NCBI RefSeq assembly: GCF_003634615.1
Contig: NZ_RBKX01000001.1
Coordinates: forward strand, 434,001-498,000
From: Flavobacterium sp. 102
GTDB taxonomy: Bacteria > Bacteroidota > Bacteroidia > Flavobacteriales > Flavobacteriaceae
Reading direction: 5' to 3'
Length of the DNA: 64,000 bases
The translations under genes and the position numbers were made by a program. The notes under the pieces are model-generated. The model was not told the DNA's origin. It saw only the letters and a program-made list of their open reading frames with translations, and searched no databases. Position 1 is the stretch's first letter. Every line of letters begins with the position of its first letter. Shown here piece after piece: positions 9,233 to 18,524 of the stretch.

Positions 9233-12031
9233 TTATTTCAACTTTTTCTTCACTTCTACTTCTTGGAAAGCTTCGATTAAATCCAGTTGTTCAATATCGT
9301 TGTAATTCTTAATTTGAATACCACAATCATATCCTTTGGCTACTTCTTTCACATCGTCTTTGAAACGTTTTAACGTGGCTAATTCACCTGTGAAAATAAC
9401 AACCCCTTCACGAATCAAACGAATTTTAGAGTTTCTGAATATTTTACCATCCGTAACCATACATCCGGCAATTGAACCGACCTTAGATACTTTGAATATC
9501 TCACGAATTTCAGCAGTACCGGTAATTTCTTCTTTCATTTCCGGTGACAGCATGCCTTCCATTGCGTCTTTCAAGTCGTTAATCGCATCGTAGATAATTG
9601 AATAACTTCTGATGTCGATTTCCTCTTTTTGAGCCAATTGACGAGCATTTCCTGCAGGACGAACGTTAAATCCGATAATAATCGCATCTGAAGCAGAAGC
9701 CAACATCACATCAGTTTCTGTAATCGCACCAACGCCTTTGTGGATAATATTGATTTGAATTTCTTCAGTAGATAATTTAGAGAACTCACTCGAAAGTGCT
9801 TCCACAGAACCGTCCACGTCACCTTTAAGGATAATGTTCAATTCTTTAAATTGACCTAAAGCAATACGACGACCAATCTCTGCCAAGGTAATATGGCGTT
9901 GTGTTCTCACCGATTGTTCACGCATTAACTGTGTACGTTTAGCAGCAATTTGTTTGGCTTCTCTTTCGTCTTCAAACACGTTGAATTTATCACCTGCCGT
10001 TGACGCACCATCCAAACCTAAAATAGAGATTGGTATTGATGGTCCCGCTTCTTTAATACTATGCCCTCTTTCATCATGCATGGCTTTCACCTTACCGTGA
10101 TTTTTTCCGGCCAAAACGTAATCACCTACTTTCAAAGTTCCTGATTGCACCAATATCGTTGATACATATCCTCTTCCTTTGTCTAATTGTGCTTCAACTA
10201 CAGTTCCAACGGCTAATTTATTTGGGTTTGCTTTTAAGTCTAAAACTTCAGCTTCAAGCAATACTTTTTCTAATAATTCTTTAACACCGGTTCCTTTTTT
10301 AGCAGAGATATCGTGTGATTGGTATTTTCCACCCCAATCTTCTACCAATAAATTCATGGCTGCTAATTTCTCTTTAATTTTTTCAGGATTCGCGCCTTGC
10401 TTATCAATTTTGTTAATAGCAAATATCATCGGAACTCCGGCTGCTTGTGCGTGACTGATGGCCTCTTTGGTTTGTGGCATGATATCATCATCCGCCGCCA
10501 CTACAATAATGGCGATATCGGTAACTTGAGCTCCACGAGCACGCATCGCAGTAAACGCTTCGTGACCCGGTGTATCCAAGAAAGTGATTTTTTGTCCGCC
10601 TTCTAATGTAACCGCATAAGCACCAATGTGCTGTGTAATTCCACCCGATTCTCCGGCTATTACGTTTTCATTCCGGATATAATCCAGTAAGGAAGTTTTA
10701 CCGTGATCCACGTGTCCCATTACGGTTACGATTGGTGCACGAGTCACTAAATCTTCGGGACGGTCTTCAACTACTTCCATTGTTTCTTCGATGTCGGTTG
10801 TAATGAATTCTACTTCATAACCAAACTCATCTGCCACGATGGATAAGGTTTCCGCATCCAATCTTTGGTTCATAGTTACCATGATTCCCAATGACATACA
10901 CGTTCCAATCACTTTGGTAATCGGCACATCCATCATGGTTGCAATTTCACCTACAGTTACAAACTCAGTAACTTTGATGGTTTTGCTTCCTTCTTCGAGC
11001 GCTTGCATCTCGTCTTCATTTCTTTGACGGTGCGTATCACGTTTATCTCTTCTGTATTTGGCTGCTTTAGATTTGTTTCCTTTTCCTTGAAGACGTTCTA
11101 AAGTTTCTTTGATTTGGTTTTTTACTTCCTCTTCCGTTGGCTCTACTTTTTGAACTATAGCAGGACGATTTCCTTTTTGGAATCCGCCACCGCCCGGTTT
11201 GTTGCCGGTTTTATTTGGTCCGAAAGCATTTCCACCACCACCACTGGTAATAGCAGGCTTCCCGGTTTCTCCTGGTTTACCCGGAATTCTTTTTCTTTTA
11301 TTTTTATTAGCTGCATTTTGGGCCGCTTGTGCTGCCGTTTGTCCGGCACCCGGAGTTGCAGGCTTATTGGCGTCCTTTTTGAACTCTTCTTTTTTCTTTT
11401 TTGGTTTGTTGAATTGAGATAAATCAATTACTTGACCGGTAAGAGTGGCACCTGATAATTTTTGGTATTGTGTTGTAATCGTTTCGTCAACCGGAGCTTC
11501 CTCTGAAGGTTGAGCTACTATAGGTTTTTCAACTTCAGCTACTTTAGTCGGTTTTTCTTGAGGGACCTCAACTACCGGAGCTTCTTCTTTTTTAACGATT
11601 TCTTTTGGCTTTTCAACAGCAATTTTCGGAGATTCTGCTGGAGCTGCAGGAGCAACCGGAGCTGCAGGTTTTGGATCTAAATCAATTTTTCCAATTTGTT
11701 TTGGAGCACTGATTACCGCTTTGGCTTTGACCACTTCTAACCTTTGACGCTCTTCGTCTGCTTTGCGTTTGTCTTCGATTTCTTTTTCTCTTTCGAGTCG
11801 AAGCGCTTCTTTTTCTTTTCTGATTTCTTCACTTACGCCTTTAGAAGCTTCTTTGTTTCCTTTGTCTCCGGCAAATTGACCACAAAGAATATTGTATACA
11901 TCATCGGAAATTTTTGTGTTTGGACTTGCTTCAATAGCAATGCCTTTATCCTTAAGATAATCCACAGCTCTTTCCAAAGAAATATTTAATTCCCTTAAAA
12001 CTTTATTAATTCTAATATTTCCTTCAGACAT
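9233..12031 (-). CDS. infB: Translation initiation factor IF-2
   Basis: 932-residue GTPase that places initiator tRNA on the ribosome. A short IF2-N helical domain (residues 1-50) is followed by a long disordered linker rich in Lys, Glu, Pro, Ala and Gly (about 65-330) and a second IF2-N-like segment near 350-410. The G domain begins near residue 436 with GHVDHGKT (G1), GGITQHIGA (G2), DTPGHEAF (G3), NKID (G4) and SAKKG (G5). Domains II-IV follow. It is the last gene of rimP-nusA-infB, 37 bp from nusA, with a terminator just downstream. Confidence 0.97.
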   Translation of the reverse strand: MSEGNIRINKVLRELNISLERAVDYLKDKGIAIEASPNTKISDDVYNILCGQFAGDKGNKEASKGVSEEIRKEKEALRLEREKEIEDKRKADEERQRLEVVKAKAVISAPKQIGKIDLDPKPAAPVAPAAPAESPKIAVEKPKEIVKKEEAPVVEVPQEKPTKVAEVEKPIVAQPSEEAPVDETITTQYQKLSGATLTGQVIDLSQFNKPKKKKEEFKKDANKPATPGAGQTAAQAAQNAANKNKRKRIPGKPGETGKPAITSGGGGNAFGPNKTGNKPGGGGFQKGNRPAIVQKVEPTEEEVKNQIKETLERLQGKGNKSKAAKYRRDKRDTHRQRNEDEMQALEEGSKTIKVTEFVTVGEIATMMDVPITKVIGTCMSLGIMVTMNQRLDAETLSIVADEFGYEVEFITTDIEETMEVVEDRPEDLVTRAPIVTVMGHVDHGKTSLLDYIRNENVIAGESGGITQHIGAYAVTLEGGQKITFLDTPGHEAFTAMRARGAQVTDIAIIVVAADDDIMPQTKEAISHAQAAGVPMIFAINKIDKQGANPEKIKEKLAAMNLLVEDWGGKYQSHDISAKKGTGVKELLEKVLLEAEVLDLKANPNKLAVGTVVEAQLDKGRGYVSTILVQSGTLKVGDYVLAGKNHGKVKAMHDERGHSIKEAGPSIPISILGLDGASTAGDKFNVFEDEREAKQIAAKRTQLMREQSVRTQRHITLAEIGRRIALGQFKELNIILKGDVDGSVEALSSEFSKLSTEEIQINIIHKGVGAITETDVMLASASDAIIIGFNVRPAGNARQLAQKEEIDIRSYSIIYDAINDLKDAMEGMLSPEMKEEITGTAEIREIFKVSKVGSIAGCMVTDGKIFRNSKIRLIREGVVIFTGELATLKRFKDDVKEVAKGYDCGIQIKNYNDIEQLDLIEAFQEVEVKKKLK

Positions 12032-12068
12032 AAAATCTTTTTAATGTTTATCTATTTTGGCGAAAGAA

Positions 12069-13310
12069 TTAGTCCTCAAACTCTTCTTTCAGTATTCTTA
12101 TTACTTCTAAAATGGTTTCCTCCTCTAAATCGGTTCTTCTCACTAAATCAGCCACATCTTGATTCAAAATACTTCTGGCAGTATCCAATCCGATTTTAGC
12201 AAATTCGTCGATTACCCATCCATCGATTTCATCTGAGAACTCTGTTAATTCCACATCATCTTCTTCGATAGCGCTTCCTTCTCTGATTACATCTAATTCA
12301 TAGCCTGTCAACAATCCGGCCAATTTGATGTTGTGACCACCGCGACCAATCGCTTTAGAAACTTCTTCTAATTTCAAGAACACTTCGGCTCTTTTTTTCT
12401 CTTCGTCAATTTTAACCGAAGATACTTTGGCAGGACTTAAGGCTCTGGTGATGTACAACTGTAAGTTACTGGTGTAGTTGATTACGTCAATGTTTTCGTT
12501 TCCTAACTCACGAACAATTCCGTGAATACGAGAACCTTTCATCCCAACACAAGCACCAACCGGATCAATTCTATCATCATAAGAATCCACGGCTACTTTT
12601 GCTTTTTCGCCCGGAATTCTCACTACTTTTTTAATCATAATCAAACCATCAAAAACTTCCGGAATTTCTTGTTCGAATAATTTCTCCAAAAATTTATCTG
12701 CCGTTCTCGACATGATAATTTGTGGTTTATTCCCTTTCAATTCAACACTTTCAATGATACCGCGAACGTTATCTCCTTTACGGAAAAAGTCAGACGGGAT
12801 TTGTTTTTCTTTGGGCAACACGATTTCGTTTCCTTCATCATCGACCAAAATCACAACTCTTGGGCGAACATGGTGTACTTCGGCAGTGTAAATTTCGCCA
12901 ATTAAATCTTTAAATTGTTTGTAAAGATTGGTGTTATCGTGTTCATGGATTTTAGAAATCAAGTTTTGACGCAAAGCCAAAATCGCTCTTCTTCCTAAAT
13001 CTATCAATTTCACTTCTTCAGAAACTTCTTCCCCGATTTCAAAATCAGGTTCAATTTTTCTGGCATCAGTTAAAGTGATTTCTTCGTTTTCTAAATCTAA
13101 ATCGTCATCAGCAACAACAATTCTTCTTCTCCAAATCTCCATATCACCTTTATCAGGATTGATAATGATGTCAAAATTATCATCAGAACCGTATTTCTTT
13201 TTTAATGCGTTTCTAAATACATCCTCCAAAATCGCCATAAGCGTTACTCGATCAATGAGTTTATCATCTTTAAACTCTGAGAATGATTCGATTAATGCAA
13301 TATTTTCCAT
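12069..13310 (-). CDS. nusA: Transcription termination/antitermination factor NusA
   Basis: 413 residues. The N-terminal RNA-polymerase-binding domain (1-125) precedes an S1 domain (about 130-200) and two KH domains containing GACVGMKGSRI and IGRGGHNIKLA. The C-terminus ends in a short acidic helix, without the extra acidic repeats of gamma-proteobacteria. NusA promotes pausing and RNA-hairpin-dependent termination, which makes the hairpin in this operon's leader noteworthy. It lies 8 bp after rimP. Confidence 0.96.
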   Translation of the reverse strand: MENIALIESFSEFKDDKLIDRVTLMAILEDVFRNALKKKYGSDDNFDIIINPDKGDMEIWRRRIVVADDDLDLENEEITLTDARKIEPDFEIGEEVSEEVKLIDLGRRAILALRQNLISKIHEHDNTNLYKQFKDLIGEIYTAEVHHVRPRVVILVDDEGNEIVLPKEKQIPSDFFRKGDNVRGIIESVELKGNKPQIIMSRTADKFLEKLFEQEIPEVFDGLIMIKKVVRIPGEKAKVAVDSYDDRIDPVGACVGMKGSRIHGIVRELGNENIDVINYTSNLQLYITRALSPAKVSSVKIDEEKKRAEVFLKLEEVSKAIGRGGHNIKLAGLLTGYELDVIREGSAIEEDDVELTEFSDEIDGWVIDEFAKIGLDTARSILNQDVADLVRRTDLEEETILEVIRILKEEFED

Positions 13311-13318
13311 GCCAAATT

Positions 13319-13786
13319 TTAATTAAATATTATAATAACAATTGCTTCTTTTATTTCTGAATAAGAAATTTCACGTTTGTGTTCTACTGTTTCTTTTCCT
13401 TTACCCACTTTTTTTGGTTCTCTTGCAGTCCACGAAAGCGTTATACTTTCTTCTGAAGCTGCTTCCAGTTTTGCTTCTATTGTTTCGGTAGCGGTTTTTA
13501 CTTTCAACGTTCTGCCAATATTTTTTTTGTATTGTCTCACCAATTTCAATGGTGTTGAAACGCCGGCCGAAGCTACTTCTAATGAAAAATCTTGTTCTTC
13601 ACGGTCTAAATTATTTTCGATTACTCGACTAACATCGATACAATCCTGCAAATTTACACCATTATCACCATCCAAAGTCACGGTAATCTTATAACTCTCT
13701 GAAATACTTAAATCTACCAGAAACAACGAAGGTTTTTCCAGTAATCCTTCTTCTAATAACTTCGTAACTTTCTCTTTAAATGTCAT
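13319..13786 (-). CDS. rimP: Ribosome maturation factor RimP
   Basis: 155 residues from the ATG at 13786. It has the RimP N-terminal domain (with [14 protein letters not shown] near 68-81) and the SH3-like C-terminal domain, and is needed for 30S maturation. An upstream in-frame ATG at 13822 would add 12 residues, but those codons lie inside the leader hairpin; the shorter start fits the family (MTFKEKV...). It is the first gene of rimP-nusA-infB. Confidence 0.9.
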   Translation of the reverse strand: MTFKEKVTKLLEEGLLEKPSLFLVDLSISESYKITVTLDGDNGVNLQDCIDVSRVIENNLDREEQDFSLEVASAGVSTPLKLVRQYKKNIGRTLKVKTATETIEAKLEAASEESITLSWTAREPKKVGKGKETVEHKREISYSEIKEAIVIIIFN

Positions 13787-13794
13787 AGTTGTAT

Positions 13795-13820
13795 AAAAAG
13801 AGGGAAGCATTGCTTCCCTC
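13795..13820 (-). promoter_or_regulatory. Attenuator-like hairpin before rimP
   Basis: Perfect inverted repeat 13800-13808/13812-13820 (9 bp, 3-base loop), directly followed on minus by TTTTT (13799-13795) and then, after a few bases, the rimP start. It lies about 25 nt after the likely transcription start and has every feature of an intrinsic terminator, yet sits upstream of the operon it precedes. Confidence 0.65.
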
Positions 13821-13850
13821 ATTATTTAGTTTGAATGGTAAATAACGGTG

Positions 13851-13879
13851 CAAATATAGTTATTTTTTTATAAATCAAA
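13851..13879 (-). promoter_or_regulatory. Promoter of rimP-nusA-infB
   Basis: On minus TTTG (13879-13876), 17 bp, TATATTTG (13858-13851). Transcription would start about 13845, leaving a leader of about 60 nt that contains the hairpin at 13800-13820. Confidence 0.65.
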
Positions 13880-13884
13880 AATCA

Positions 13885-13914
13885 TTGCTGAATCAAAAAA
13901 AAATAATACCTTTA
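13885..13914 (+). promoter_or_regulatory. Possible promoter of the Usp gene
   Basis: TTG at 13885-13887, 19 bp, TACCTTTA at 13907-13914: a one-base variant of the -7 consensus, diverging from the rimP promoter. Confidence 0.4.
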
Positions 13915-13955
13915 TTGTGTTAAAATATCCAATCCAAAACTTACTTTTTTACATT

Positions 13956-14780
13956 ATGAAAAAAATTTTAGTCCCAACAGACTTTTCAGACCACGCAAAA
14001 TACGCCTTAAAAGTTGCCGCTCAAATCGCTAAAAAAAACGGTGGAGAAATATTCCTTCTTCACATGCTAGAGTTACCTCACCAAGCGGGTGACGCCATTG
14101 GAAGCGGTCATGATTTACCTGAAATAATGCTTTTCAAAAATGCCGCTATCAACAGATTAGAAGATTTAATGGATGACGAATGCCTTGATGGATTGAAAGT
14201 TTCCGAAATCATACAATTCGAATTAGCATTTGAAGGAATCATGAATATTAGTAAAAAGAACAACGTTGATTTAATTGTAATGGGCTCACACGGCGCTAGC
14301 GGATTTAAAGAAATGTTTATTGGTTCCAATGCAGAAAAAGTAGTTCGTAATTCTGATATCCCGGTTTTAATCATCAAAAAAGAAGCCGGTGATTTTGATG
14401 TTACTAAATTTGTATTCGCCTCTGACTTTTCAGACGAAATCAAAAAGCCATTTAGCAAAGTTGTTGATTTCGCAAACAAGTTTGACGCTGAATTATACCT
14501 TGTGATGATTAATACCCCTAGTAGCTTCAAACCAACTCATGTAGCTCAGGAAATCATGAAAGATTTTATTTCCAACTTTAGCATCAACAAATATTCAACA
14601 CACATTTATAATGATGTCAATGTTGAAAGTGGTGTTTTAAATTTTACCAATTTTATTGATGCTGATTTAATCGGAATGAGTACGCACGGTAGAAAAGGGC
14701 TTGCGCATTTCTTCAACGGAAGTATTAGTGAAGATCTGGTAAATCATGCTGCTAGACCGGTAGTTACTTTTAAAATTTAA
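13956..14780 (+). CDS. Tandem universal stress protein (two Usp domains)
   Basis: 274 residues from the ATG at 13956; a TTG 39 bp upstream is in frame but lies next to the promoter. Two Usp folds are fused: residues 1-142, starting KKILVPTDFSDHAKYAL and containing the ATP-type motif GSHGASGFKEMFIGSNAEKV, and residues 150-274, starting FVFASDFSDE and ending with STHGRKGLAHFFNGSISEDL. Both glycine-rich loops look intact, so nucleotide binding is plausible in both halves. Cytoplasmic; usually linked to stress or energy limitation. A single-gene unit ending at a terminator shared with tRNA-Gln. Confidence 0.9.
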   Translation: MKKILVPTDFSDHAKYALKVAAQIAKKNGGEIFLLHMLELPHQAGDAIGSGHDLPEIMLFKNAAINRLEDLMDDECLDGLKVSEIIQFELAFEGIMNISKKNNVDLIVMGSHGASGFKEMFIGSNAEKVVRNSDIPVLIIKKEAGDFDVTKFVFASDFSDEIKKPFSKVVDFANKFDAELYLVMINTPSSFKPTHVAQEIMKDFISNFSINKYSTHIYNDVNVESGVLNFTNFIDADLIGMSTHGRKGLAHFFNGSISEDLVNHAARPVVTFKI

Positions 14781-14801
14781 AAACCAAAGCCATACAAAAA
14801 C

Positions 14802-14831
14802 AAAAAAGCCTCTCAAATTGAGAGGCTTTTT
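14802..14831. terminator. Bidirectional terminator between usp and tRNA-Gln
   Basis: GCCTCTCA (14808-14815) pairs with TGAGAGGC (14819-14826), with A6 before and T5 after. Confidence 0.9.
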
Positions 14832-14834
14832 CCG

Positions 14835-14905
14835 TTGGTCTACAAGGACTCGAACCTTGAAAGACTGCACCAAAAACAGTTGTGTTACCATTACACCATA
14901 GACCA
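14835..14905 (-). tRNA. tRNA-Gln (UUG)
   Basis: Read on minus, the 7-bp acceptor TGGTCTA/TAGACCA encloses a D arm, an anticodon stem ACTGT/GCAGT with the seven-base loop TTTTGGT (anticodon TTG), and a T arm with GGTTCGAGTCC. The discriminator is A and no CCA is encoded. Confidence 0.95.
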
Positions 14906-14971
14906 GCATTACTTCACTAAGCAATATAATCAACGGAGTTCAGAGAAACTTCGTTTTGCTTAATGCGAGTG

Positions 14972-15002
14972 CAAATTTAGAACAAATTTTATTTTACGCA
15001 AA
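14972..15002 (-). promoter_or_regulatory. Promoter of tRNA-Gln
   Basis: On minus TTTG (15002-14999), 19 bp, TAAATTTG (14979-14972), about 60 nt before the mature tRNA 5' end. Confidence 0.6.
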
Positions 15003-15175
15003 CAATTATAAGAAAAAATTAAATACTTCATTTGCAAAACCGTCATATCAGACCATAATAAACTTGTAATTAATTCATTATAGGTTTGAGATTTTTTTGT
15101 TAATCGAAGTTTAATTGCGTTAAAAAAAATAGTTTCTTTGTATCCATAAATAAAACCCCTTCATTTCATACTTAT

Positions 15176-18100
15176 ATGATGAATTTTAACTTCAACAAGT
15201 GGAATACCATTTTAGGATGGACAGCCTTTGCTATTTCTTTAATTACTTTTTCGCTAACTGTAGAACCTACCATGAGTTTTTGGGATTGTGGAGAATACAT
15301 TTCAACGGCTGCTAAACTGGAAGTAGGTCATCCGCCCGGAGCACCGCTTTACCAAATCCTTGGGGCTTTCTTTGCTATGTTTGCTACAAGTAAAGAAACC
15401 GTTGCCTTGATGGTCAATATGATGTCGGTATTCTCAAGCGCATTTACCATACTGTTTATGTTTTGGTCTTCTTCTATACTGTTGAGAAAAATTGTTTCTT
15501 CTTATACTGAAATGGACAAAAACAAAGCGGTAGTTATTTTAGGCAGTTCAATGGTTGGCTCGTTGGCTTTAACTTTCTCTGATAGTTTTTGGTTCAATGC
15601 TGTAGAAGCCGAAGTATATGCTATGGCGTCATTCTTGATTGCGCTATTGTTCTGGCTTGGATTACGCTGGGAAGAAGAAATGCACACACCAAAAGGAAAT
15701 CGTTGGCTGTTGCTCATTTCCTTAATTGTCGGGCTTTCTTTTGGAGTTCACTTTATGGCATTATTGGCCATACCGGCGATTGGGTTTTTATACTATTTCA
15801 AAAATTACAAAACAGTTTCCTTAAAAAGTTTCCTTATTGCCAATGTAATTATTGTGGCTGTTCTATTGTTTATTTTCAAATTATTATTGCCATATACATT
15901 AGCGTTTTTTGGGAAAATGGAAATCTTTATGGTAAATAGCATTGGGTTACCTTTTAATTCAGGGACGATTTTCTCCACCTTGTTGATTATCGCTTTTTTC
16001 TATTTCGGATTAAAATATACTCGCGAAAAAGGACATCCTTTTTACAACACCGCTTTATTGTGTATTCTTTTTGTATTGATTGGTTTTTCTACCTGGATGA
16101 TGCTACCTATTCGTGCCAATGCCAATGTGGTTATCAATGAAAACAAACCTTCTGATGCTGCCGAAGTTTTAGCGTATTACAATCGTGAACAGTATGGTGT
16201 AAACCCATTGTTTTACGGTCCGCAATACACGGATACTTTTGCCGGATTAGATGAAGACCAACCTTATTTAGACAAAGCACCAAACTACGAAAGAGATTAT
16301 AAAACCGGCAAATACGTGATTGTTAACAATTACAAAAATGCCGATCAAAATACAGACGACAATCACAAAGCAATTCTGCCGCGTCTTTGGAGTACTGACC
16401 ATATTGATAATTATGTTCAATTCACAGAAATTCCTAAATTTACTTTAAATCAAAACTACCCTTACGAAGAAGATTTAGCGCAATATGGTGTTGACATCGA
16501 CAGTTTGAGCGAAGAACAAGTAATGCAAGCCGTTGGTCAGTTAAAAGAAGAAATGCAGAAAAACATTAACGACTTCAAGACTGCATACGCCCAAAAACAA
16601 ATTGACAACGATGACTATATTTCATTCCTGAAAAAATACAGTGATTATCTAATCATAGAAAAACCATCTACTTGGGACAACATTAGTTTTATGATTGAAT
16701 ACCAATTCGGATACATGTACGGAAGGTATTTGTTATGGAATTTCGTCGGAAGACAAAATGATGTTCAAGGAAAATATGACAACCTTGATGGAAATTGGTT
16801 GAGCGGAATCAAATTTATTGACGAAATACATTTAGGCAAAGGAACTCAAGAAAATCTTCCCGATGACGTAGTGAATAACAAAGGCCGAAATCTGTATTAT
16901 TTTTTACCGTTTATAATTGGCTTAATAGGATTAATGTACCACGCACAAAGAGATTTGAAAAGCTTTTATGTATTACTCATTTTATTCTTGTTCACCGGCT
17001 TGGCCTTAAAAATATATTTGAACGAAAGACCTTTTGAACCAAGAGAAAGAGATTATGCTTTAGTTGGTTCATTCTATGTATTCGCTATTTGGATTGGATT
17101 TGGCGTCTATGCCATCTACGAAATAATCTCCGAATACCTAAAATCAAAAATCGTTGGACCGGTCGTAATTACAGCTTGCCTCTTAGCAGCTCCGGTTTTA
17201 ATGGCAACCCAAAACTGGGACGATCACGATCGCTCGAATAAATATACGGCTATTGCCATGGCCAAAAATTATTTGGAATCCTGCGAGAAGAACGCCATCC
17301 TGTTTACCATTGGCGATAATGACACTTTCCCCTTATGGTATGCTCAAGAAATAGAAGGCATCCGAACCGACATCAAAATTGTAAACACCAGCCTGTTTAT
17401 GACCGATTGGTATATCGATCAAATGAAGTTTAAAACCTATGATGCGGCCGGCTTACCTATTTCGTTTACACACAACGAATACGTTGGTGATAAGTTAGAT
17501 TATGTGGCGCATATCCCAAAAACTGACGCGCGTTGGGACATCAAAGCTTTTATCGATTTTATAAAAGACCCAAGGTCAACGATTGATTTACAAAACGGAC
17601 AAACCATCCATTTTTATCCAACCAACAAAATCAGAATTCCGGTAGATAAAAATACTATTATCAAAAACAAAGTGGTGAATTCAATTTACAATGACTCCAT
17701 TGTTCCTTACATCGACTTAGACATCAAAGGTAGTGCGATGTATAAAAATCGTTTGATGATGTTAGATGTCTTGGCCAATAACAATTGGGAAAGACCAATC
17801 TATTTCACCGGAGGAAGTTTTGGAGATGACGATTATCTTTGGATGAAAGATTACTTACAATTAGACGGTTTAGTTTATAAATTAGTGCCTATAAAAACAC
17901 CTGTCGACAAAGAAAACCCTTATGATATGGGCCAAATTGACAGCGATAAAATGTATGATTTGGTAATGAAATGGAATTGGGGTAACGGTGAATTAACCAC
18001 CATTTATCACGATCCTGAAACCAGAAAAAACAGCATTTCCTACAGAACCAATATGGCGCGATTGATGGAACAATTAATCAATGAAGGCGATAAAGAAAAA

Positions 18101-18454
18101 GCCAAAAAAGTCATTGAATTGGCCTTAACCAAAATGCCTATGGATTATTACAGCTATTACACTATGGTAGAACCATTTGCATCCGGTTATTATGAATTAG
18201 GCGAAAAAGCAAAAGCGCGAGAATTATTGGAAAAATTAATGACCAAATACAAACAAAGCCTTAAATATTACGCCGGAATTCAACCTTCTATTCAAAACGG
18301 AATTGCGACCGATATCATTACCGACATTGAACGTTACAGAAGTTTATTGATGGTAATGAAAGACCGAGGCGATGTAGAATTTTACAACAAAAACAAAACT
18401 GAATTTAATTCTTTGGCTAAAAGATTTGCCCGTTTCGGAAGAGAATTAGAGTAA
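15176..18454 (+). CDS. DUF2723 membrane protein, probable GT-C-type glycosyltransferase
   Basis: 1092 residues. A DUF2723 domain with about eleven membrane helices fills the N-terminal 330 residues and continues at about 570-690; large soluble segments lie between and after them, the last (about 950-1080) helical and TPR-like. The segment WDCGEY (residues 36-41) sits in the first extracytoplasmic loop, where GT-C enzymes carry their acidic catalytic motif. DUF2723 is shared with the eukaryotic O-mannosyltransferase TMEM260, so a protein or lipid glycosyltransferase is a reasonable inference; donor and acceptor cannot be told. Met codons at 15176 and 15179 could both start it. Confidence 0.85.
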   Translation: MMNFNFNKWNTILGWTAFAISLITFSLTVEPTMSFWDCGEYISTAAKLEVGHPPGAPLYQILGAFFAMFATSKETVALMVNMMSVFSSAFTILFMFWSSSILLRKIVSSYTEMDKNKAVVILGSSMVGSLALTFSDSFWFNAVEAEVYAMASFLIALLFWLGLRWEEEMHTPKGNRWLLLISLIVGLSFGVHFMALLAIPAIGFLYYFKNYKTVSLKSFLIANVIIVAVLLFIFKLLLPYTLAFFGKMEIFMVNSIGLPFNSGTIFSTLLIIAFFYFGLKYTREKGHPFYNTALLCILFVLIGFSTWMMLPIRANANVVINENKPSDAAEVLAYYNREQYGVNPLFYGPQYTDTFAGLDEDQPYLDKAPNYERDYKTGKYVIVNNYKNADQNTDDNHKAILPRLWSTDHIDNYVQFTEIPKFTLNQNYPYEEDLAQYGVDIDSLSEEQVMQAVGQLKEEMQKNINDFKTAYAQKQIDNDDYISFLKKYSDYLIIEKPSTWDNISFMIEYQFGYMYGRYLLWNFVGRQNDVQGKYDNLDGNWLSGIKFIDEIHLGKGTQENLPDDVVNNKGRNLYYFLPFIIGLIGLMYHAQRDLKSFYVLLILFLFTGLALKIYLNERPFEPRERDYALVGSFYVFAIWIGFGVYAIYEIISEYLKSKIVGPVVITACLLAAPVLMATQNWDDHDRSNKYTAIAMAKNYLESCEKNAILFTIGDNDTFPLWYAQEIEGIRTDIKIVNTSLFMTDWYIDQMKFKTYDAAGLPISFTHNEYVGDKLDYVAHIPKTDARWDIKAFIDFIKDPRSTIDLQNGQTIHFYPTNKIRIPVDKNTIIKNKVVNSIYNDSIVPYIDLDIKGSAMYKNRLMMLDVLANNNWERPIYFTGGSFGDDDYLWMKDYLQLDGLVYKLVPIKTPVDKENPYDMGQIDSDKMYDLVMKWNWGNGELTTIYHDPETRKNSISYRTNMARLMEQLINEGDKEKAKKVIELALTKMPMDYYSYYTMVEPFASGYYELGEKAKARELLEKLMTKYKQSLKYYAGIQPSIQNGIATDIITDIERYRSLLMVMKDRGDVEFYNKNKTEFNSLAKRFARFGRELE

Positions 18455-18475
18455 ACCAACATTAAAACTTGAAGA

Positions 18476-18513
18476 TGTGCCAATTTGACTATTCATTTTG
18501 GCACATTTTTTTT
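18476..18513 (+). terminator. Terminator after the DUF2723 gene
   Basis: TGTGCCAA (18476-18483) pairs with TTGGCACA (18498-18505), followed by eight T. The deacetylase starts only 12 bp further on. Confidence 0.8.
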
Positions 18514-18524
18514 ATATTTAGCCT

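Noticed and set aside
11114..11427. Three overlapping open frames inside infB, two on plus and one on minus
   Set aside because: They lie in the low-complexity linker of IF-2, where biased codons keep several frames open; no family resemblance, no promoter.
13787..13822. Longer RimP starting at the ATG at 13822
   Set aside because: The extra 12 codons are the leader hairpin and T-run; the family starts at the ATG at 13786. Possible leader translation is noted under findings.
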